Assembly (NCBI RefSeq): GCF_001563225.1
Contig: NZ_CP014206.1
Location: forward strand, 2,108,001-2,172,000
DNA: 64,000 nt
Direction of reading: 5' to 3'
Source of the DNA: Pseudodesulfovibrio indicus
Lineage (GTDB): Bacteria; Desulfobacterota; Desulfovibrionia; Desulfovibrionales; Desulfovibrionaceae
Shown here: positions 36,116 through 48,771 of the stretch, in pieces
Numbering within the stretch: the stretch's first letter is position 1
Layout: the number at the start of each line of letters is the position of its first letter
Notes under the pieces: model-generated
Databases searched by the model: none
What the model was told of the DNA's origin: nothing
What the model saw: the letters and a program-made list of their open reading frames with translations, nothing else
Made by a program: the position numbers and the translations under genes

Positions 36116-36362
36116 GATCGTGTCAACGGGAATCTGAGGAAGGATTTCAAGTCGCATCCGGGCGTGCCGTAAGCGGAGAAATGTGGCAGACTCCGGAGGG
36201 AGGAGAGCGGGGCCCCCCGGTATATAAGCATTGCGTTTCGGGGGATAACCTTATAATAAAGATTGCTTGTCCGGCAGGCGGCGAGGATGTCAGGCCGGGC
36301 AAGGGGGGAGGCCCTCGGCCGTACCCTCAAATATCGCCGTAACTTCAACTACTTCGAGCAGA

Positions 36363-39596
<3,234 letters not shown>

Positions 39597-39624
39597 CCAG
39601 GCCGCAGAGGACGAGAGAGTCTAC

Positions 39625-41037
39625 ATGAAAAAAGAGTATTGCGGTCTTTTCGGCATCTACGGAAACAAGGAAGCCGCGCGCATGACCTATTTCGGTCTGT
39701 ACGCGCTCCAGCATCGCGGGCAGGAGTCCGCGGGCATCGTGACCTGGGACGGCGAGAAGATCCGCGAGCAGAAGGGCATGGGGCTGGTGGCGGACGTCTT
39801 CAACGAGCGTCATCTGAGCAAGGAGCTCAAGGGCGAGATCGCCATGGGCCACATCCGTTACTCCACCACCGGCGCGTCGCTGATCCGCAACGCCCAGCCG
39901 TTCCTGGTCCGCCACGGCGACCTGCGGCTGGCCGTGGCCCACAACGGCAACCTGGTGAACACCTACGAGCTGCGCTCCGAGCTTGAGGCCCACGGCTCCA
40001 TCTTCCAGACCACCATGGACACCGAGGTCTTCGCCCACCTGATCATCAAGTATCTGCATGAGTCCGAGTCCATCGAGGAGGCCGTGGGCAAGGCCTGCCT
40101 CCAGGTGCGCGGGGCCTATTCCATGCTCATCCTGGCCAACGACAAGATGATCGCGGTCAAGGACCCCAACGGGTTCCGGCCGCTGGTCCTGGGCCGGGTG
40201 GGCGGCAACTACGTGTTCGCTTCCGAGACCTGCGCCTTCGACCTCATCGAGGCCGACTATCTCCGGCCGCTGGAAGCGGGCGAGATGATCGTGGTCCACA
40301 AGGGCAAGATGACCTCCCACCGGTTCGCCGAGCCGCGCCGGTGCTCCAAGTGCATCTTCGAGCTGATCTACTTCGCCCGGCCCGATTCCCACATCTTCGG
40401 CGACGTGGTCTACGAGCGCCGCAAGGCCATGGGCGCCATGCTGGCCAAGGAGGCCCCGGTGGACGCCGACATGGTCATGCCGTTCCCGGACTCCGGCAAC
40501 TACGCGGCCGTTGGCTATTCCCAGGCCTCCGGGCTGCCCCTGGAGCTGGCCATGATCCGCAACCACTACGTGGGCCGGACTTTCATCCAGCCCTCCCAGG
40601 ACATGCGCGACTTCTCGGTGCGGGTGAAGCTCAATCCGGTCAAGTCCATGATCCAGGGCAAGCGGATCATCATCATCGAGGACTCCATCGTGCGCGGGAC
40701 CACCATCCGCGCCAGGGTCAAGAAGCTCCGCGAGCTGGGCGCGCGGGAGATTCACCTGCGGGTGAGCTGCCCGCCCATCAAGTTCCCCTGCTTCTACGGC
40801 ATCGACTTCTCCTCCAAGGGCGAGCTCATCGCGGCCAATCATTCGGTGGACGACATCGCCCGGTTCATGGAGATCGATTCCCTCCACTATCTGTCCATCC
40901 CCGGCCTGCTCGACTCCGTGACCCAGGACGAATGGTGCCTGGCCTGTTTCGACGGGAACTACCCGATCCCCCTGGCCGATCGGATGGGCAAGGACTGCCT
41001 GGAGGCGTCTCCTGGCATTATCAAGGAATTCTGTTAG
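39625..41037 (+). CDS. purF: Amidophosphoribosyltransferase
   Basis: A 470-residue enzyme for the first step of purine synthesis (PRPP plus glutamine). The class II glutaminase nucleophile is Cys6 in MKKEYCGLFGIYG, so a five-residue propeptide must be removed. The PRTase motif is RIIIIEDSIVRGTT. Four cysteines in Bacillus-type positions (KCIFELIYFARPDS, FPCFYGID and CLACF) indicate an oxygen-sensitive [4Fe-4S] form. It is the second gene after carB; 117 bp with inverted repeats separate it from kpsF. Confidence 0.96.
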   Translation: MKKEYCGLFGIYGNKEAARMTYFGLYALQHRGQESAGIVTWDGEKIREQKGMGLVADVFNERHLSKELKGEIAMGHIRYSTTGASLIRNAQPFLVRHGDLRLAVAHNGNLVNTYELRSELEAHGSIFQTTMDTEVFAHLIIKYLHESESIEEAVGKACLQVRGAYSMLILANDKMIAVKDPNGFRPLVLGRVGGNYVFASETCAFDLIEADYLRPLEAGEMIVVHKGKMTSHRFAEPRRCSKCIFELIYFARPDSHIFGDVVYERRKAMGAMLAKEAPVDADMVMPFPDSGNYAAVGYSQASGLPLELAMIRNHYVGRTFIQPSQDMRDFSVRVKLNPVKSMIQGKRIIIIEDSIVRGTTIRARVKKLRELGAREIHLRVSCPPIKFPCFYGIDFSSKGELIAANHSVDDIARFMEIDSLHYLSIPGLLDSVTQDEWCLACFDGNYPIPLADRMGKDCLEASPGIIKEFC

Positions 41038-41154
41038 GCTGCATACGGAAACGCCGACCGCCCCGTGAAGGGCGGGCAGGAGCGGCGCCGGGTCCCGTCC
41101 GCGAGGGTGGGGCCCGTCGGTCGTTTTCCCCCGGCGAACCTGGAGAATCAATAT

Positions 41155-42168
41155 ATGGCTTGCATATCCGAGAACAAGGACTGGCCCGCGCAGGCGCGCG
41201 AGGTCCTGGACATCGAGATCCAGGGGCTTGCGGCCGTGCGCGACCAGCTGGACGGGGCCTTTGAGGCGGCGCTGACCGCCATGGCGCGGTGCACCGGCCG
41301 GGTGGTCATCACCGGGATCGGCAAATCCGGGCTGGTGGGCCGCAAGATCGCGGCCACCCTGTCCTCCACAGGCACCCCGTCCTTCTTTCTGCATCCGGTC
41401 GAGGGCGCCCACGGCGACATGGGCATGATCCGCAGCGAGGACGTGATCCTGGCGCTGTCCAATTCCGGCGGCACCGACGAGGTCAACGCCATCCTGCCGA
41501 CCCTCAAGTCCCTGGGCGCGACGGTCATCGCCATGACCTCGAACCCGGCCTCGGCCATGGCCGGGCTGGCGGACATCCACATCACCGTGCGCGTGCCGCG
41601 CGAGGCGTGCCCCATGGGGCTGGCCCCGACCTCCTCGACCACCGCGCAGCTGGCCGTGGGCGATGCCCTGGCCGTCTGCCTCATGGAGTGGAAGTCCTTC
41701 GGCAAGGACGATTTCAAGCGGTTTCACCCCGGCGGCTCCCTGGGCCAGCGGCTGGCCACCTGCGTGGACCAGCTCATGCACACCGACGACCTGCCCCTGG
41801 TGAGCGACGGCGCGACCTTGAAGGAAGCGCTCGACGTCCTCAACACGGGCGGCCTCGGCCTGGTGGCCGTGGTGGACGATGACCGGATGCTCAAGGGCGT
41901 GCTCACCGACGGCGACGTGCGGCGCATGGTCTGCATCGGGACGCTGTCCGTGGACGGCCCGGTGAGCGCGGTCATGACCACCTCGCCCCGGCGCGCCAGG
42001 GCGGGCGAATCCTCGGCCCTGGTGCTCGACGTCATGGAGCGCAATCAGATCACCGTGCTGCCCGTGGTCCGAGAGGACGGCAGGCTGGCCGGGATGGTGC
42101 ATCTGCACGACCTGCTCGGCAAGGGCGAACTGCGCTTCTCCGGCGGCAACGGCGGGGGAGCCGGTTGA
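41155..42168 (+). CDS. kdsD: Arabinose-5-phosphate isomerase, KpsF/KdsD type
   Basis: A 337-residue enzyme converting ribulose 5-phosphate to arabinose 5-phosphate for Kdo and lipopolysaccharide synthesis. The SIS domain (about 40-180) has GIGKSGLVGRKIAATLSSTG, HPVEGAHGDMGM and SNSGGTDEV. APTSSTTAQLAVGDALAV and HPGGSLGQRL link to two CBS domains (about 205-325). GGAGA lies before the ATG at 41155. Its stop lies just before the start of the cysteine-cluster protein. Confidence 0.93.
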   Translation: MACISENKDWPAQAREVLDIEIQGLAAVRDQLDGAFEAALTAMARCTGRVVITGIGKSGLVGRKIAATLSSTGTPSFFLHPVEGAHGDMGMIRSEDVILALSNSGGTDEVNAILPTLKSLGATVIAMTSNPASAMAGLADIHITVRVPREACPMGLAPTSSTTAQLAVGDALAVCLMEWKSFGKDDFKRFHPGGSLGQRLATCVDQLMHTDDLPLVSDGATLKEALDVLNTGGLGLVAVVDDDRMLKGVLTDGDVRRMVCIGTLSVDGPVSAVMTTSPRRARAGESSALVLDVMERNQITVLPVVREDGRLAGMVHLHDLLGKGELRFSGGNGGGAG

Positions 42169-42185
42169 TCCGGCGGGAGCGCGTG

Positions 42186-42749
42186 GTGACCCGGACCCAG
42201 ACAGGCGACTCGGACGTTTGCCGTCGGTGCTCCTTCCAGGGGCCGACCTGCTGCCGCATCACCCACGGCCAGGAGGAGTTCTGCTTCCCGCTCTCCCAGA
42301 TCGAGAAGGAGCGCATCCAGGAGCACGTGCCCTACACCGGGGGATTCGTGCTCTCGCCCAACTCCAAGGCGTTCATCGACTACGCGTGCCGGTTGTTCCC
42401 GGGCGAGGAGCACCTGGTCCGCGAGATATTTCCCGAGGGCAAGGACCACTTCCGGCTGGCCGTCGATTCCATGGGCGCGTGCCGCTTCCTGGGACCGCTC
42501 GGCTGCGAGATTCCGGCCGAGGCCCGGCCCTATTACTGCCGCCTGTTCCCGTTCTGGATGGCCGGGCGGACGGTCACGCATTTCGACACCCCCACCTGCC
42601 TCGCGCGGCGGGAGGGCGGCACACTGACCCGAATCCTCGACATCCTTGACACGAGCAGGGCGACCGTGAAGGATTTGTACGGCCGGTTGCGCCTGGTCTG
42701 GGGATTGCCCCCGACCAAGGGCGGCAGCCCGGTCAAGAAAAGCTTTTGA
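42186..42749 (+). CDS. YkgJ-family cysteine cluster protein
   Basis: A 187-residue cytosolic protein with the YkgJ-type metal-binding cysteines: VCRRCSFQGPTCCR at the N-terminus, then ACRFLGPLGCEI and RPYYCRLFPFW. The family binds zinc or an Fe-S centre and its function is unknown. GTG at 42186 has GGGAG at a good distance; GTG 42183 and TTG 42165 (overlapping the kdsD stop) are alternatives. It lies between kdsD and the PBP1A gene, 10 bp before the latter. Confidence 0.82.
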   Translation: MTRTQTGDSDVCRRCSFQGPTCCRITHGQEEFCFPLSQIEKERIQEHVPYTGGFVLSPNSKAFIDYACRLFPGEEHLVREIFPEGKDHFRLAVDSMGACRFLGPLGCEIPAEARPYYCRLFPFWMAGRTVTHFDTPTCLARREGGTLTRILDILDTSRATVKDLYGRLRLVWGLPPTKGGSPVKKSF

Positions 42750-42759
42750 CGGATACTAC

Positions 42760-45108
42760 ATGAAAAAATTTCTCAAGATATTCGGCATCGTGGTCCTGGT
42801 CTGTTTCCTCCTCGGCATCGGCGGCGCCATCGCCGTCTACCAGTGGGCCGCCAAGGACCTTCCCGGCTTCAAGAACATCACCGATTACAATCCGCCCCTG
42901 GTGACCACGGTTTACGCCAAGGACAACCAGGTGCTCGGCTACTTCTACAAGGAGAAGCGGTTCCTGGTCACCCTGGACCAGATGAGCGAGTGGGTCCCCA
43001 AGGCGTTCCTGGCCGCCGAGGACGCCAGCTTCTACCAGCACGACGGGGTGGACATGACCGCCATCGTCCGCGCCTTCAAGGCCAACCTCATGGCCGGGCG
43101 CACCAAGCAGGGAGGCTCGACCATCACCCAGCAGGTGATCAAGCGGCTGCTCCTGACCTCCGAGCGCAGCTACGAGCGCAAGCTCAAGGAGGCCATCCTC
43201 GCCTTCCGTCTGGAGAACTACCTGACCAAGGAAGAGATCCTGACCATCTACCTGAACCACATCTTCCTCGGGGCGCACTCCTACGGCGTGGAGGCCGCCT
43301 CCCGCACCTATTTCGCCAAGCACGCCAAGGACCTGACCATAGCCCAGGCGGCCATGATCGCCGGGCTGCCCCAGGCTCCCACGCGCTACAATCCGTACCA
43401 GAATTTTGATCTCGCCCGGCAGCGCCAGGAATACGTCCTCGGCCAGATGCGCCGGCTCGGATGGATCACCGACGCCCAGTACGAGGAGGCCATGGCCGAG
43501 CCCATCGAGCTCAAGTCCATGGACGACCCGTCCTGGCAGACCGGCGCCTACTACCTTGAGGAGGTCCGCCGCTGGCTCATCGACCAGTACGGCGAGGACG
43601 CGGTCTACAACGGCGGCCTGACCGTCACCACCCCGTGCGACCTGAAGCATCAGGCCGCCGCGGAAAAGGCGCTGCGGCGCGGGCTGATCGATTCGGCCAA
43701 GCGGCGCGGCTGGCTCGGCCCCGAAGGCCATTTCACTCCGGCGGACGAACCCGCCGTCCTGGCCGAAGGTCCCCAGTCCACCGAGGGGATAACGGACAAG
43801 GACCGGCTGATGAAGGCGTTCGTCACCTCCGTCTCCCAGGACAAGGCCACGGTCAAATTCGGCCGGTTCAGGGGCGAGATTCCGGTCAAGGCCATGTGGT
43901 GGGTGCGCGAACCCGATCCCAAGAAGAGCCATGAGGACGCCCCCGACCCGACCGACGCCCGCAAGGTGCTCAAGAAGGGCGACGTGGTCTGGGTCACGGT
44001 GGCCGAAGCTCCCAAGAAGGAGGACGGCGTCTGGATGCTCGACCTGGAGCGCGAGCCCAAGGTGGAGGGCGGCTTGGTCTCCATGAAGCCCGATACCGGC
44101 GAGGTCCTGGCCCTGGTGGGCGGCTATTCCTTCGGCAAGAGCCAGTTCAACCGGGCCACCCAGGCCAAGCGCCAGCCCGGCTCCGCGTTCAAGCCCATCG
44201 TCTATTCCGCGGCCATCGACAACGGCTTCACCGCCGCCTCCATCGTGCTCGACGCGCCCATCGTCTACGCCAATGACGCCGAGGGCAAGCTGTGGCGGCC
44301 CGAGAACTACGAGGGGTCCTTCGAGGGCCCGACCCTGCTGCGCACCGCCCTGGTCAAGTCCAAGAACCTGTGCACCATCCGCGTGGCCCAGAGGATCGGC
44401 ATCCGGACCATCATCGACCGCGCCAGGGCCATGGGCCTGGAGTCCGATTTTCCGCCGGACCTCTCCGTGTCCCTGGGCTCGTCCGTGGTCACGCTCATGA
44501 ATCTGTGCGAGGCGTACACCACCTTCCCGCGCGGCGGCTCCTACATCAAGCCGCGCACGGTCCTGTCCGTGAAATCCGCCTGGGGAGAGGAACTTTTCTC
44601 CTCCAAACCGGAGACTGTGGACGCCATCAGCCCCCAGACCGCGTACATCATGGCCACCCTGATGAAGCAGGTGGTCCAGTACGGCACCGGCTGGCGGGCG
44701 CGGGTGCTGGGCAGGCCCCTGGCGGGCAAGACCGGCACCTCCAACATGGAGCAGGACGCCTGGTACATGGGCTACGCCCCGTACCTCCTGACCGGCGTGT
44801 ACGTCGGCTTCGACGAGCTGACTCCCATGGGCAAGTGGGAGACCGGTTCGCGCGCGGCCAGCCCCATCTGGGTGGACTACCGCAAGCAGGTCGAGGATGA
44901 TTATCCCTACGAGGACTTCACCCAGCCGCCGGGAATTGTTATGGTCCGCGTGGACGGCAAGACCGGAAAGCTGGCCACCCCGTCCTCGTCGGAGGAATAC
45001 TTCCTGCCGTTCAAGGTGGGTTCCGAGCCCACGGAGACGGCACCGTCCTCCGGCGCCAACGGGGAGGGACCGGCCTCCGACGACGACCTGTTCAAGCAAA
45101 CCTTCTAG
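42760..45108 (+). CDS. Penicillin-binding protein 1A (bifunctional)
   Basis: A 782-residue class A PBP. The N-terminal membrane anchor spans residues 7-27. The GT51 glycosyltransferase (about 55-230) has LAAEDASFYQHDGVD with the catalytic Glu, and RTKQGGSTITQQVIKRLLLT. An OB-like insert covers about 320-430. The transpeptidase has PGSAFKP (Ser475-Lys478), SKN and GKTGTSN. It polymerises and crosslinks peptidoglycan in the periplasm. Length and domain order match PBP1A/PonA. phzF starts 16 bp later. Confidence 0.94.
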   Translation: MKKFLKIFGIVVLVCFLLGIGGAIAVYQWAAKDLPGFKNITDYNPPLVTTVYAKDNQVLGYFYKEKRFLVTLDQMSEWVPKAFLAAEDASFYQHDGVDMTAIVRAFKANLMAGRTKQGGSTITQQVIKRLLLTSERSYERKLKEAILAFRLENYLTKEEILTIYLNHIFLGAHSYGVEAASRTYFAKHAKDLTIAQAAMIAGLPQAPTRYNPYQNFDLARQRQEYVLGQMRRLGWITDAQYEEAMAEPIELKSMDDPSWQTGAYYLEEVRRWLIDQYGEDAVYNGGLTVTTPCDLKHQAAAEKALRRGLIDSAKRRGWLGPEGHFTPADEPAVLAEGPQSTEGITDKDRLMKAFVTSVSQDKATVKFGRFRGEIPVKAMWWVREPDPKKSHEDAPDPTDARKVLKKGDVVWVTVAEAPKKEDGVWMLDLEREPKVEGGLVSMKPDTGEVLALVGGYSFGKSQFNRATQAKRQPGSAFKPIVYSAAIDNGFTAASIVLDAPIVYANDAEGKLWRPENYEGSFEGPTLLRTALVKSKNLCTIRVAQRIGIRTIIDRARAMGLESDFPPDLSVSLGSSVVTLMNLCEAYTTFPRGGSYIKPRTVLSVKSAWGEELFSSKPETVDAISPQTAYIMATLMKQVVQYGTGWRARVLGRPLAGKTGTSNMEQDAWYMGYAPYLLTGVYVGFDELTPMGKWETGSRAASPIWVDYRKQVEDDYPYEDFTQPPGIVMVRVDGKTGKLATPSSSEEYFLPFKVGSEPTETAPSSGANGEGPASDDDLFKQTF

Positions 45109-45124
45109 GCATTCGGGAGGCGTC

Positions 45125-45907
45125 ATGGAATTGGAACTGTACCAGGTAGATGCATTCGCAGAGGGCGTGTTCAGCGGCAATCCCGCCGCGGTCATGCCGC
45201 TTTACGAGTGGCTCTCCGATGAGTTGATGCAGCGCATCGCCATGGAGAACAACCTTTCCGAGACCGCCTTCTTCGTGCGCAAGGGCGAATACTTCGAGCT
45301 GCGCTGGTTCACCCCGGAGCTGGAGATCGACCTCTGCGGCCATGCCACCCTGGCCAGCGCCCACGTGCTCTACGAGTACCTCGACTACACCGATCCGGTG
45401 GTGGTCTTCGAGACCCGGAGCGGAAGGCTCTTCGTGGACCGCGAGGGCGACCTCTATTCCATGGATTTCCCGGCCTGGCCCTGTTCCGGCATCCAGGTCA
45501 CCGAGCGGGTGGCCAAGGCCCTGGGCGCGCGCCCGGCCGAGCTGTACATGGGCAGCCGGGACATGATGGCCGTGTTCGAGTCCGAGGATCAGATCCGGGC
45601 TCTCGCCCCGGACTTCCGGCTGGTGGCCCAGCTCGACGGCATGTGCCTCATCTGCACCGCTCCCGGCCTGGACCACGACTTCGTGTCCCGGGTGTTCGTG
45701 CCCGAGGTGAACATCCCCGAAGATCCGGTCACCGGCTCGGCCCACTGCACCCTGGTGCCGTACTGGGCCAAGCGGCTCGGCAAGTCGAAGCTCCTTTCCT
45801 ACCAGGCCTCGGCGCGCGGCGGTTTGCTGCAATGCGAAGACCTCGGCGACCGCGTGAAGATCGCGGGCAAGGCCGTGACCTACATGAAGGGAACCGTCAT
45901 CCTGTAA
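45125..45907 (+). CDS. PhzF-family isomerase/epimerase-like protein
   Basis: A 260-residue protein with the duplicated PhzF/diaminopimelate-epimerase-like fold. Landmarks are VDAFAEGVFSGNPAAVM, NNLSETAFF with the catalytic Glu46, LRWFTPELEIDLCGHATLASAHVL, and EDPVTGSAHCTLVPYWAKRLG. Outside phenazine producers these proteins have unknown substrates, and no phenazine genes are here. A GGGAGG site precedes the ATG. Confidence 0.92.
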   Translation: MELELYQVDAFAEGVFSGNPAAVMPLYEWLSDELMQRIAMENNLSETAFFVRKGEYFELRWFTPELEIDLCGHATLASAHVLYEYLDYTDPVVVFETRSGRLFVDREGDLYSMDFPAWPCSGIQVTERVAKALGARPAELYMGSRDMMAVFESEDQIRALAPDFRLVAQLDGMCLICTAPGLDHDFVSRVFVPEVNIPEDPVTGSAHCTLVPYWAKRLGKSKLLSYQASARGGLLQCEDLGDRVKIAGKAVTYMKGTVIL

Positions 45908-45908
45908 C

Positions 45909-46083
45909 CGGCTGTTGAAACACGGCGATCTGCTTCGTTAAGTGAATCGCCGGCGATTCCTGGAGCCGTGCAAGATCATATGACTTCGTTATGCTGCAAA
46001 GAGTTCAAATCCACGCGTACGGGGAGTGCGCTTCGGCCTTGAACGGTTTTTGCGCCTCGCATCTCACCATTTTTGAACAGCCG
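45909..46083. repeat. Imperfect palindromic intergenic element (about 175 bp)
   Basis: The two ends are inverted repeats: CGGCTGTT-AAA-GG-GA-TGC at the left end pairs with the complement of the right end (AACAGCCG at 46076-46083), about 20 of 29 positions. The interior has further partial symmetry around 46012-46030. From memory, similar elements opening GGCTGTTGAAA are common in deltaproteobacterial intergenic regions and may be miniature mobile or REP-like elements. Confidence 0.5.
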
Positions 46084-46121
46084 CAAGATTGGTTTGTTAA
46101 CGAATTTCAACGGAGGATTTC

Positions 46122-46460
46122 ATGCCGTTCATCAAGGTCGAAACCAATGTCCGGGTCGAAGACCGGACCGCCTGCTTGAAGAAGATTTCCGCCCTGGCCG
46201 CCGACATCCTCGGCAAGCCGGAGTCCTACGTCATGGCCGTGCTGGAGCCGGAGAAACCGCTCCTGTACGGTGGTACGGACGACCCCGCGGCCTACGTCAG
46301 CCTGGGCTCCATCGGCCTGCCGGAAAGCCGCACCCCGGAACTCTCCGCCGCCATCTGCGGTTTCCTGAACGCGGAACTGGCCGTCCCGGAGAACCGCATC
46401 TACATCGCGTTCAGCGACATCGAACGCCACCTCTTCGGCTGGGACGGACGGACCTTTTAG
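46122..46460 (+). CDS. MIF-like tautomerase-family protein
   Basis: A 112-residue protein of the macrophage migration inhibitory factor/tautomerase superfamily. The catalytic Pro2 opens MPFIKVETNVRV. VMAVLEPEKPLLYGGTDDPAAYVSLGSIG and the end NRIYIAFSDIERHLFGWDGRTF match the MIF layout. A phenylpyruvate or dopachrome tautomerase activity is possible; the physiological role in bacteria is unclear. GGAGG lies before the ATG. Confidence 0.88.
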   Translation: MPFIKVETNVRVEDRTACLKKISALAADILGKPESYVMAVLEPEKPLLYGGTDDPAAYVSLGSIGLPESRTPELSAAICGFLNAELAVPENRIYIAFSDIERHLFGWDGRTF

Positions 46461-46517
46461 CGGGTTTCCTCCCGCCCTTTCCTTTAGTCCGATCCCCTCG
46501 GGTACGCTGCCGAGGAC

Positions 46518-46548
46518 GAAAAACCGGTTTTCGAACCGGTTTTTTTCG
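46518..46548 (+). terminator. Terminator of tautomerase gene
   Basis: AACCGGTT and its complement close a TTCG tetraloop, extended by an A-tract and a T-tract of seven. Confidence 0.85.
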
Positions 46549-46712
46549 TTCGCGGCGTTGCCCGACCAAAGGGGGAACCTGTTTGCGATGCATGACCCTC
46601 TGTGCGGGGCCGGAAAACCCCCGCCGGGCGCGGGTTGGCGGTCGGGCAAACGCGCCAGCCTGATTTTGCCCGATTTTGCGTAATTAATACATTGAAATAT
46701 TTGAATAAAAAT

Positions 46713-46728
46713 CTGCACGCAATTTGCA
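46713..46728 (+). promoter_or_regulatory. Candidate sigma-54 promoter for chemoreceptor gene
   Basis: CTGCACG, four bases, TTGCA is close to the -24/-12 consensus TGGCACG-N4-TTGCW but lacks the first G of the GG pair. It lies 39 bp before the ATG at 46767. The AT-rich sequence just upstream (46676-46712) contrasts with the surroundings. Confidence 0.35.
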
Positions 46729-46766
46729 CATGGCAGCACCATTCTGTTCATCATTTGGGAGTAGTC

Positions 46767-48761
46767 ATGAGCATTAAAAGCAAATTGGTTCTGGTATTCG
46801 TGTCCGTGCTGACCGGGTTGGTCGGCATCTTTGCGGTCAACTACGTGGGCGGGCTGTATGTGGTGAAGACCAGGGAGCTGACCGCGCTGGCCAACGACGG
46901 CGCGGCCCTGTTTCTTCAGGCCAGGCGGCATGAGAAGAACTTCCTGCTGCGCAAGGAAGAGCAATATACGGCCAGGGCGCTCGAAAACGCCGAGGAATCG
47001 GCCCGCATCCTGGAGGAAATCGGAAGGAGAAAGCCCGGTCTGGCGGAATCCTGCCGGAGCGCCCTGGAGTTGCTGAAGCGGTATGAGGACGCGCTTTCCA
47101 GGGTGAACCGGCTTTCCGTGGAGATGGGGCTGACCATGAAGGACGGGCTGCGCTGGGCGTTCATCCAGGCCGCCCGCAACATGGAGGCCGAGTTCTCGCG
47201 GGCCGAAATGAGCACGGATTTCGTCATCAAGCTGCTCCAGATGCGCCGACACGAGAAGAACTACATCATTCGCGGCGACGAGCAGTACGTGGGGCGCGTG
47301 GACAAGGGTGTGGAGGAGCTGCGCGGTCTGCTCGCCTCGGGCTATTCACCGGAGGAGAGCCGCGGAGCCCTGAACGGCCTGAAGGGATACCAGGACGCCT
47401 TCCACACCTACGTGGGCAAGGAGAAGGAGATCGCCGGGCTGACCGCCGGGCTGGTGGAGGCCGCGCGCTCGCTCGAGCCGGTCTGGGCCAGGATCGCGGA
47501 CAGCAGCGCGGCCCAGTCGCGCAGCGACGAGCAGCTCATCGACTACATCGTCGTGGGCGTGGAGCTGACCGTGGGCGTGACCATTCTGCTCCTGCTCCTG
47601 TGGGTGCTCCGGTCCATCAACGACCCGCTGGTGCGGCTCAACGCCTATGCCCGGACCGTGGCCGAAGGGCGGCTCGACGTGGAGCCGCAGGGACGGTTCG
47701 TGGCCGAGCTGGACGAGCTGAAGGGCGTGCTGGTGAACATGGTCGCGAACCTCCGCGCCGTGATCGGCGAGGCCCGCGCCATGGAGGAGGACGCCCGCAA
47801 CCAGGCCGAGGCCGCAGGCCTTGCGCGCGACGAGGCCCTGGCCCAGCAGGAGCGGGTTCAGGCGCTGATGGAGCGGATGGGCGAGGCGGCGCGCGGTGCG
47901 GACGTGGTGTCCAAGCGACTGACCTCGGTGTCCCACGACCTCAAGGGCCGAACCGAGGAGATCGCCGGGAGTTCGTTCACCCAGCAGGAGCGCATGGCCG
48001 AGTCGGCGGCCGCCATGGAGGAGATGAACGCCACGGTCGGCGAGGTGGCCATGAACGTGGACGACGCCTCGGCCATGGCCAGCGAGGCGAGCGCCGAGGC
48101 CAGCCAGGGCATCCTGGTGGTGCAGCGGGCCGAGGAGTCCATGTCCGAGGTGGCCGGGACCGTGTCGGTGCTGGAGGCGGGCATGGCCCGGCTCGGTTCG
48201 GACACCGAATCCATCGGCCAGGTCATCAGCGTCATCAACGAGATCGCGGACCAGACCAACCTGTTGGCCCTGAACGCGGCCATCGAGGCCGCCCGGGCGG
48301 GCGACGCGGGCAGGGGGTTTGCCGTGGTCGCGGACGAGGTGCGCAAGCTGGCCGAGAAGACCATGGTCGCCACCAAGGAGGTGGAGGAGCGGATCACCGC
48401 CATCCAGGAGGCCACCGGGCGCAACATTCGCGACGTGAAGGAGACCTTGTCCCATGTGGCAGCGGCCAACGGCGAGGTCGGGAATTCGGTCACCGCCTTC
48501 AGGAACATCCAGAAGTTTTCGGCGGACGTGGCCTCGCGGATAGAGGGCATCGCCATCGCCGCCCGCCAGCAGTCCGCCGCCTCGGAGCAGATCAGCGGCG
48601 CGGTGCTGGAGGTCAGCCGACTGGCCTCGGACACGGCCGAAGCCGTTCAGGAGTCGGCGACCGCCATCTCCGGCCTGACCGCCATGGCCGAGAGCCTGCA
48701 GGCGATCATCGGCGACTTGAACAGCGGGGAACCGATGGCGGAGCAGCCGCAGCCCGCGTGA
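46767..48761 (+). CDS. Methyl-accepting chemotaxis protein with HBM-type sensor
   Basis: A 664-residue chemoreceptor. TM1 is at about 8-30. The all-helical periplasmic domain (about 31-275) carries the motif RRHEKNF near residue 54 and RRHEKNY near residue 162, the two-bundle pattern of helical bimodular (HBM) sensors. TM2 is at about 260-283, followed by HAMP and the signalling domain with [23 protein letters not shown] receptors such as McpS bind TCA-cycle acids; the ligand here is untested. GGGAG precedes the ATG. Unlike the other two receptors it lacks the acidic-aromatic C-terminus. Confidence 0.92.
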   Translation: MSIKSKLVLVFVSVLTGLVGIFAVNYVGGLYVVKTRELTALANDGAALFLQARRHEKNFLLRKEEQYTARALENAEESARILEEIGRRKPGLAESCRSALELLKRYEDALSRVNRLSVEMGLTMKDGLRWAFIQAARNMEAEFSRAEMSTDFVIKLLQMRRHEKNYIIRGDEQYVGRVDKGVEELRGLLASGYSPEESRGALNGLKGYQDAFHTYVGKEKEIAGLTAGLVEAARSLEPVWARIADSSAAQSRSDEQLIDYIVVGVELTVGVTILLLLLWVLRSINDPLVRLNAYARTVAEGRLDVEPQGRFVAELDELKGVLVNMVANLRAVIGEARAMEEDARNQAEAAGLARDEALAQQERVQALMERMGEAARGADVVSKRLTSVSHDLKGRTEEIAGSSFTQQERMAESAAAMEEMNATVGEVAMNVDDASAMASEASAEASQGILVVQRAEESMSEVAGTVSVLEAGMARLGSDTESIGQVISVINEIADQTNLLALNAAIEAARAGDAGRGFAVVADEVRKLAEKTMVATKEVEERITAIQEATGRNIRDVKETLSHVAAANGEVGNSVTAFRNIQKFSADVASRIEGIAIAARQQSAASEQISGAVLEVSRLASDTAEAVQESATAISGLTAMAESLQAIIGDLNSGEPMAEQPQPA

Positions 48762-48771
48762 CCGGGCCGTT

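Noticed and set aside
45991-46179. A 62-codon ORF upstream of the tautomerase gene
   Set aside because: It lies in the palindromic element, overlaps the tautomerase gene in another frame and has no ribosome-binding site.
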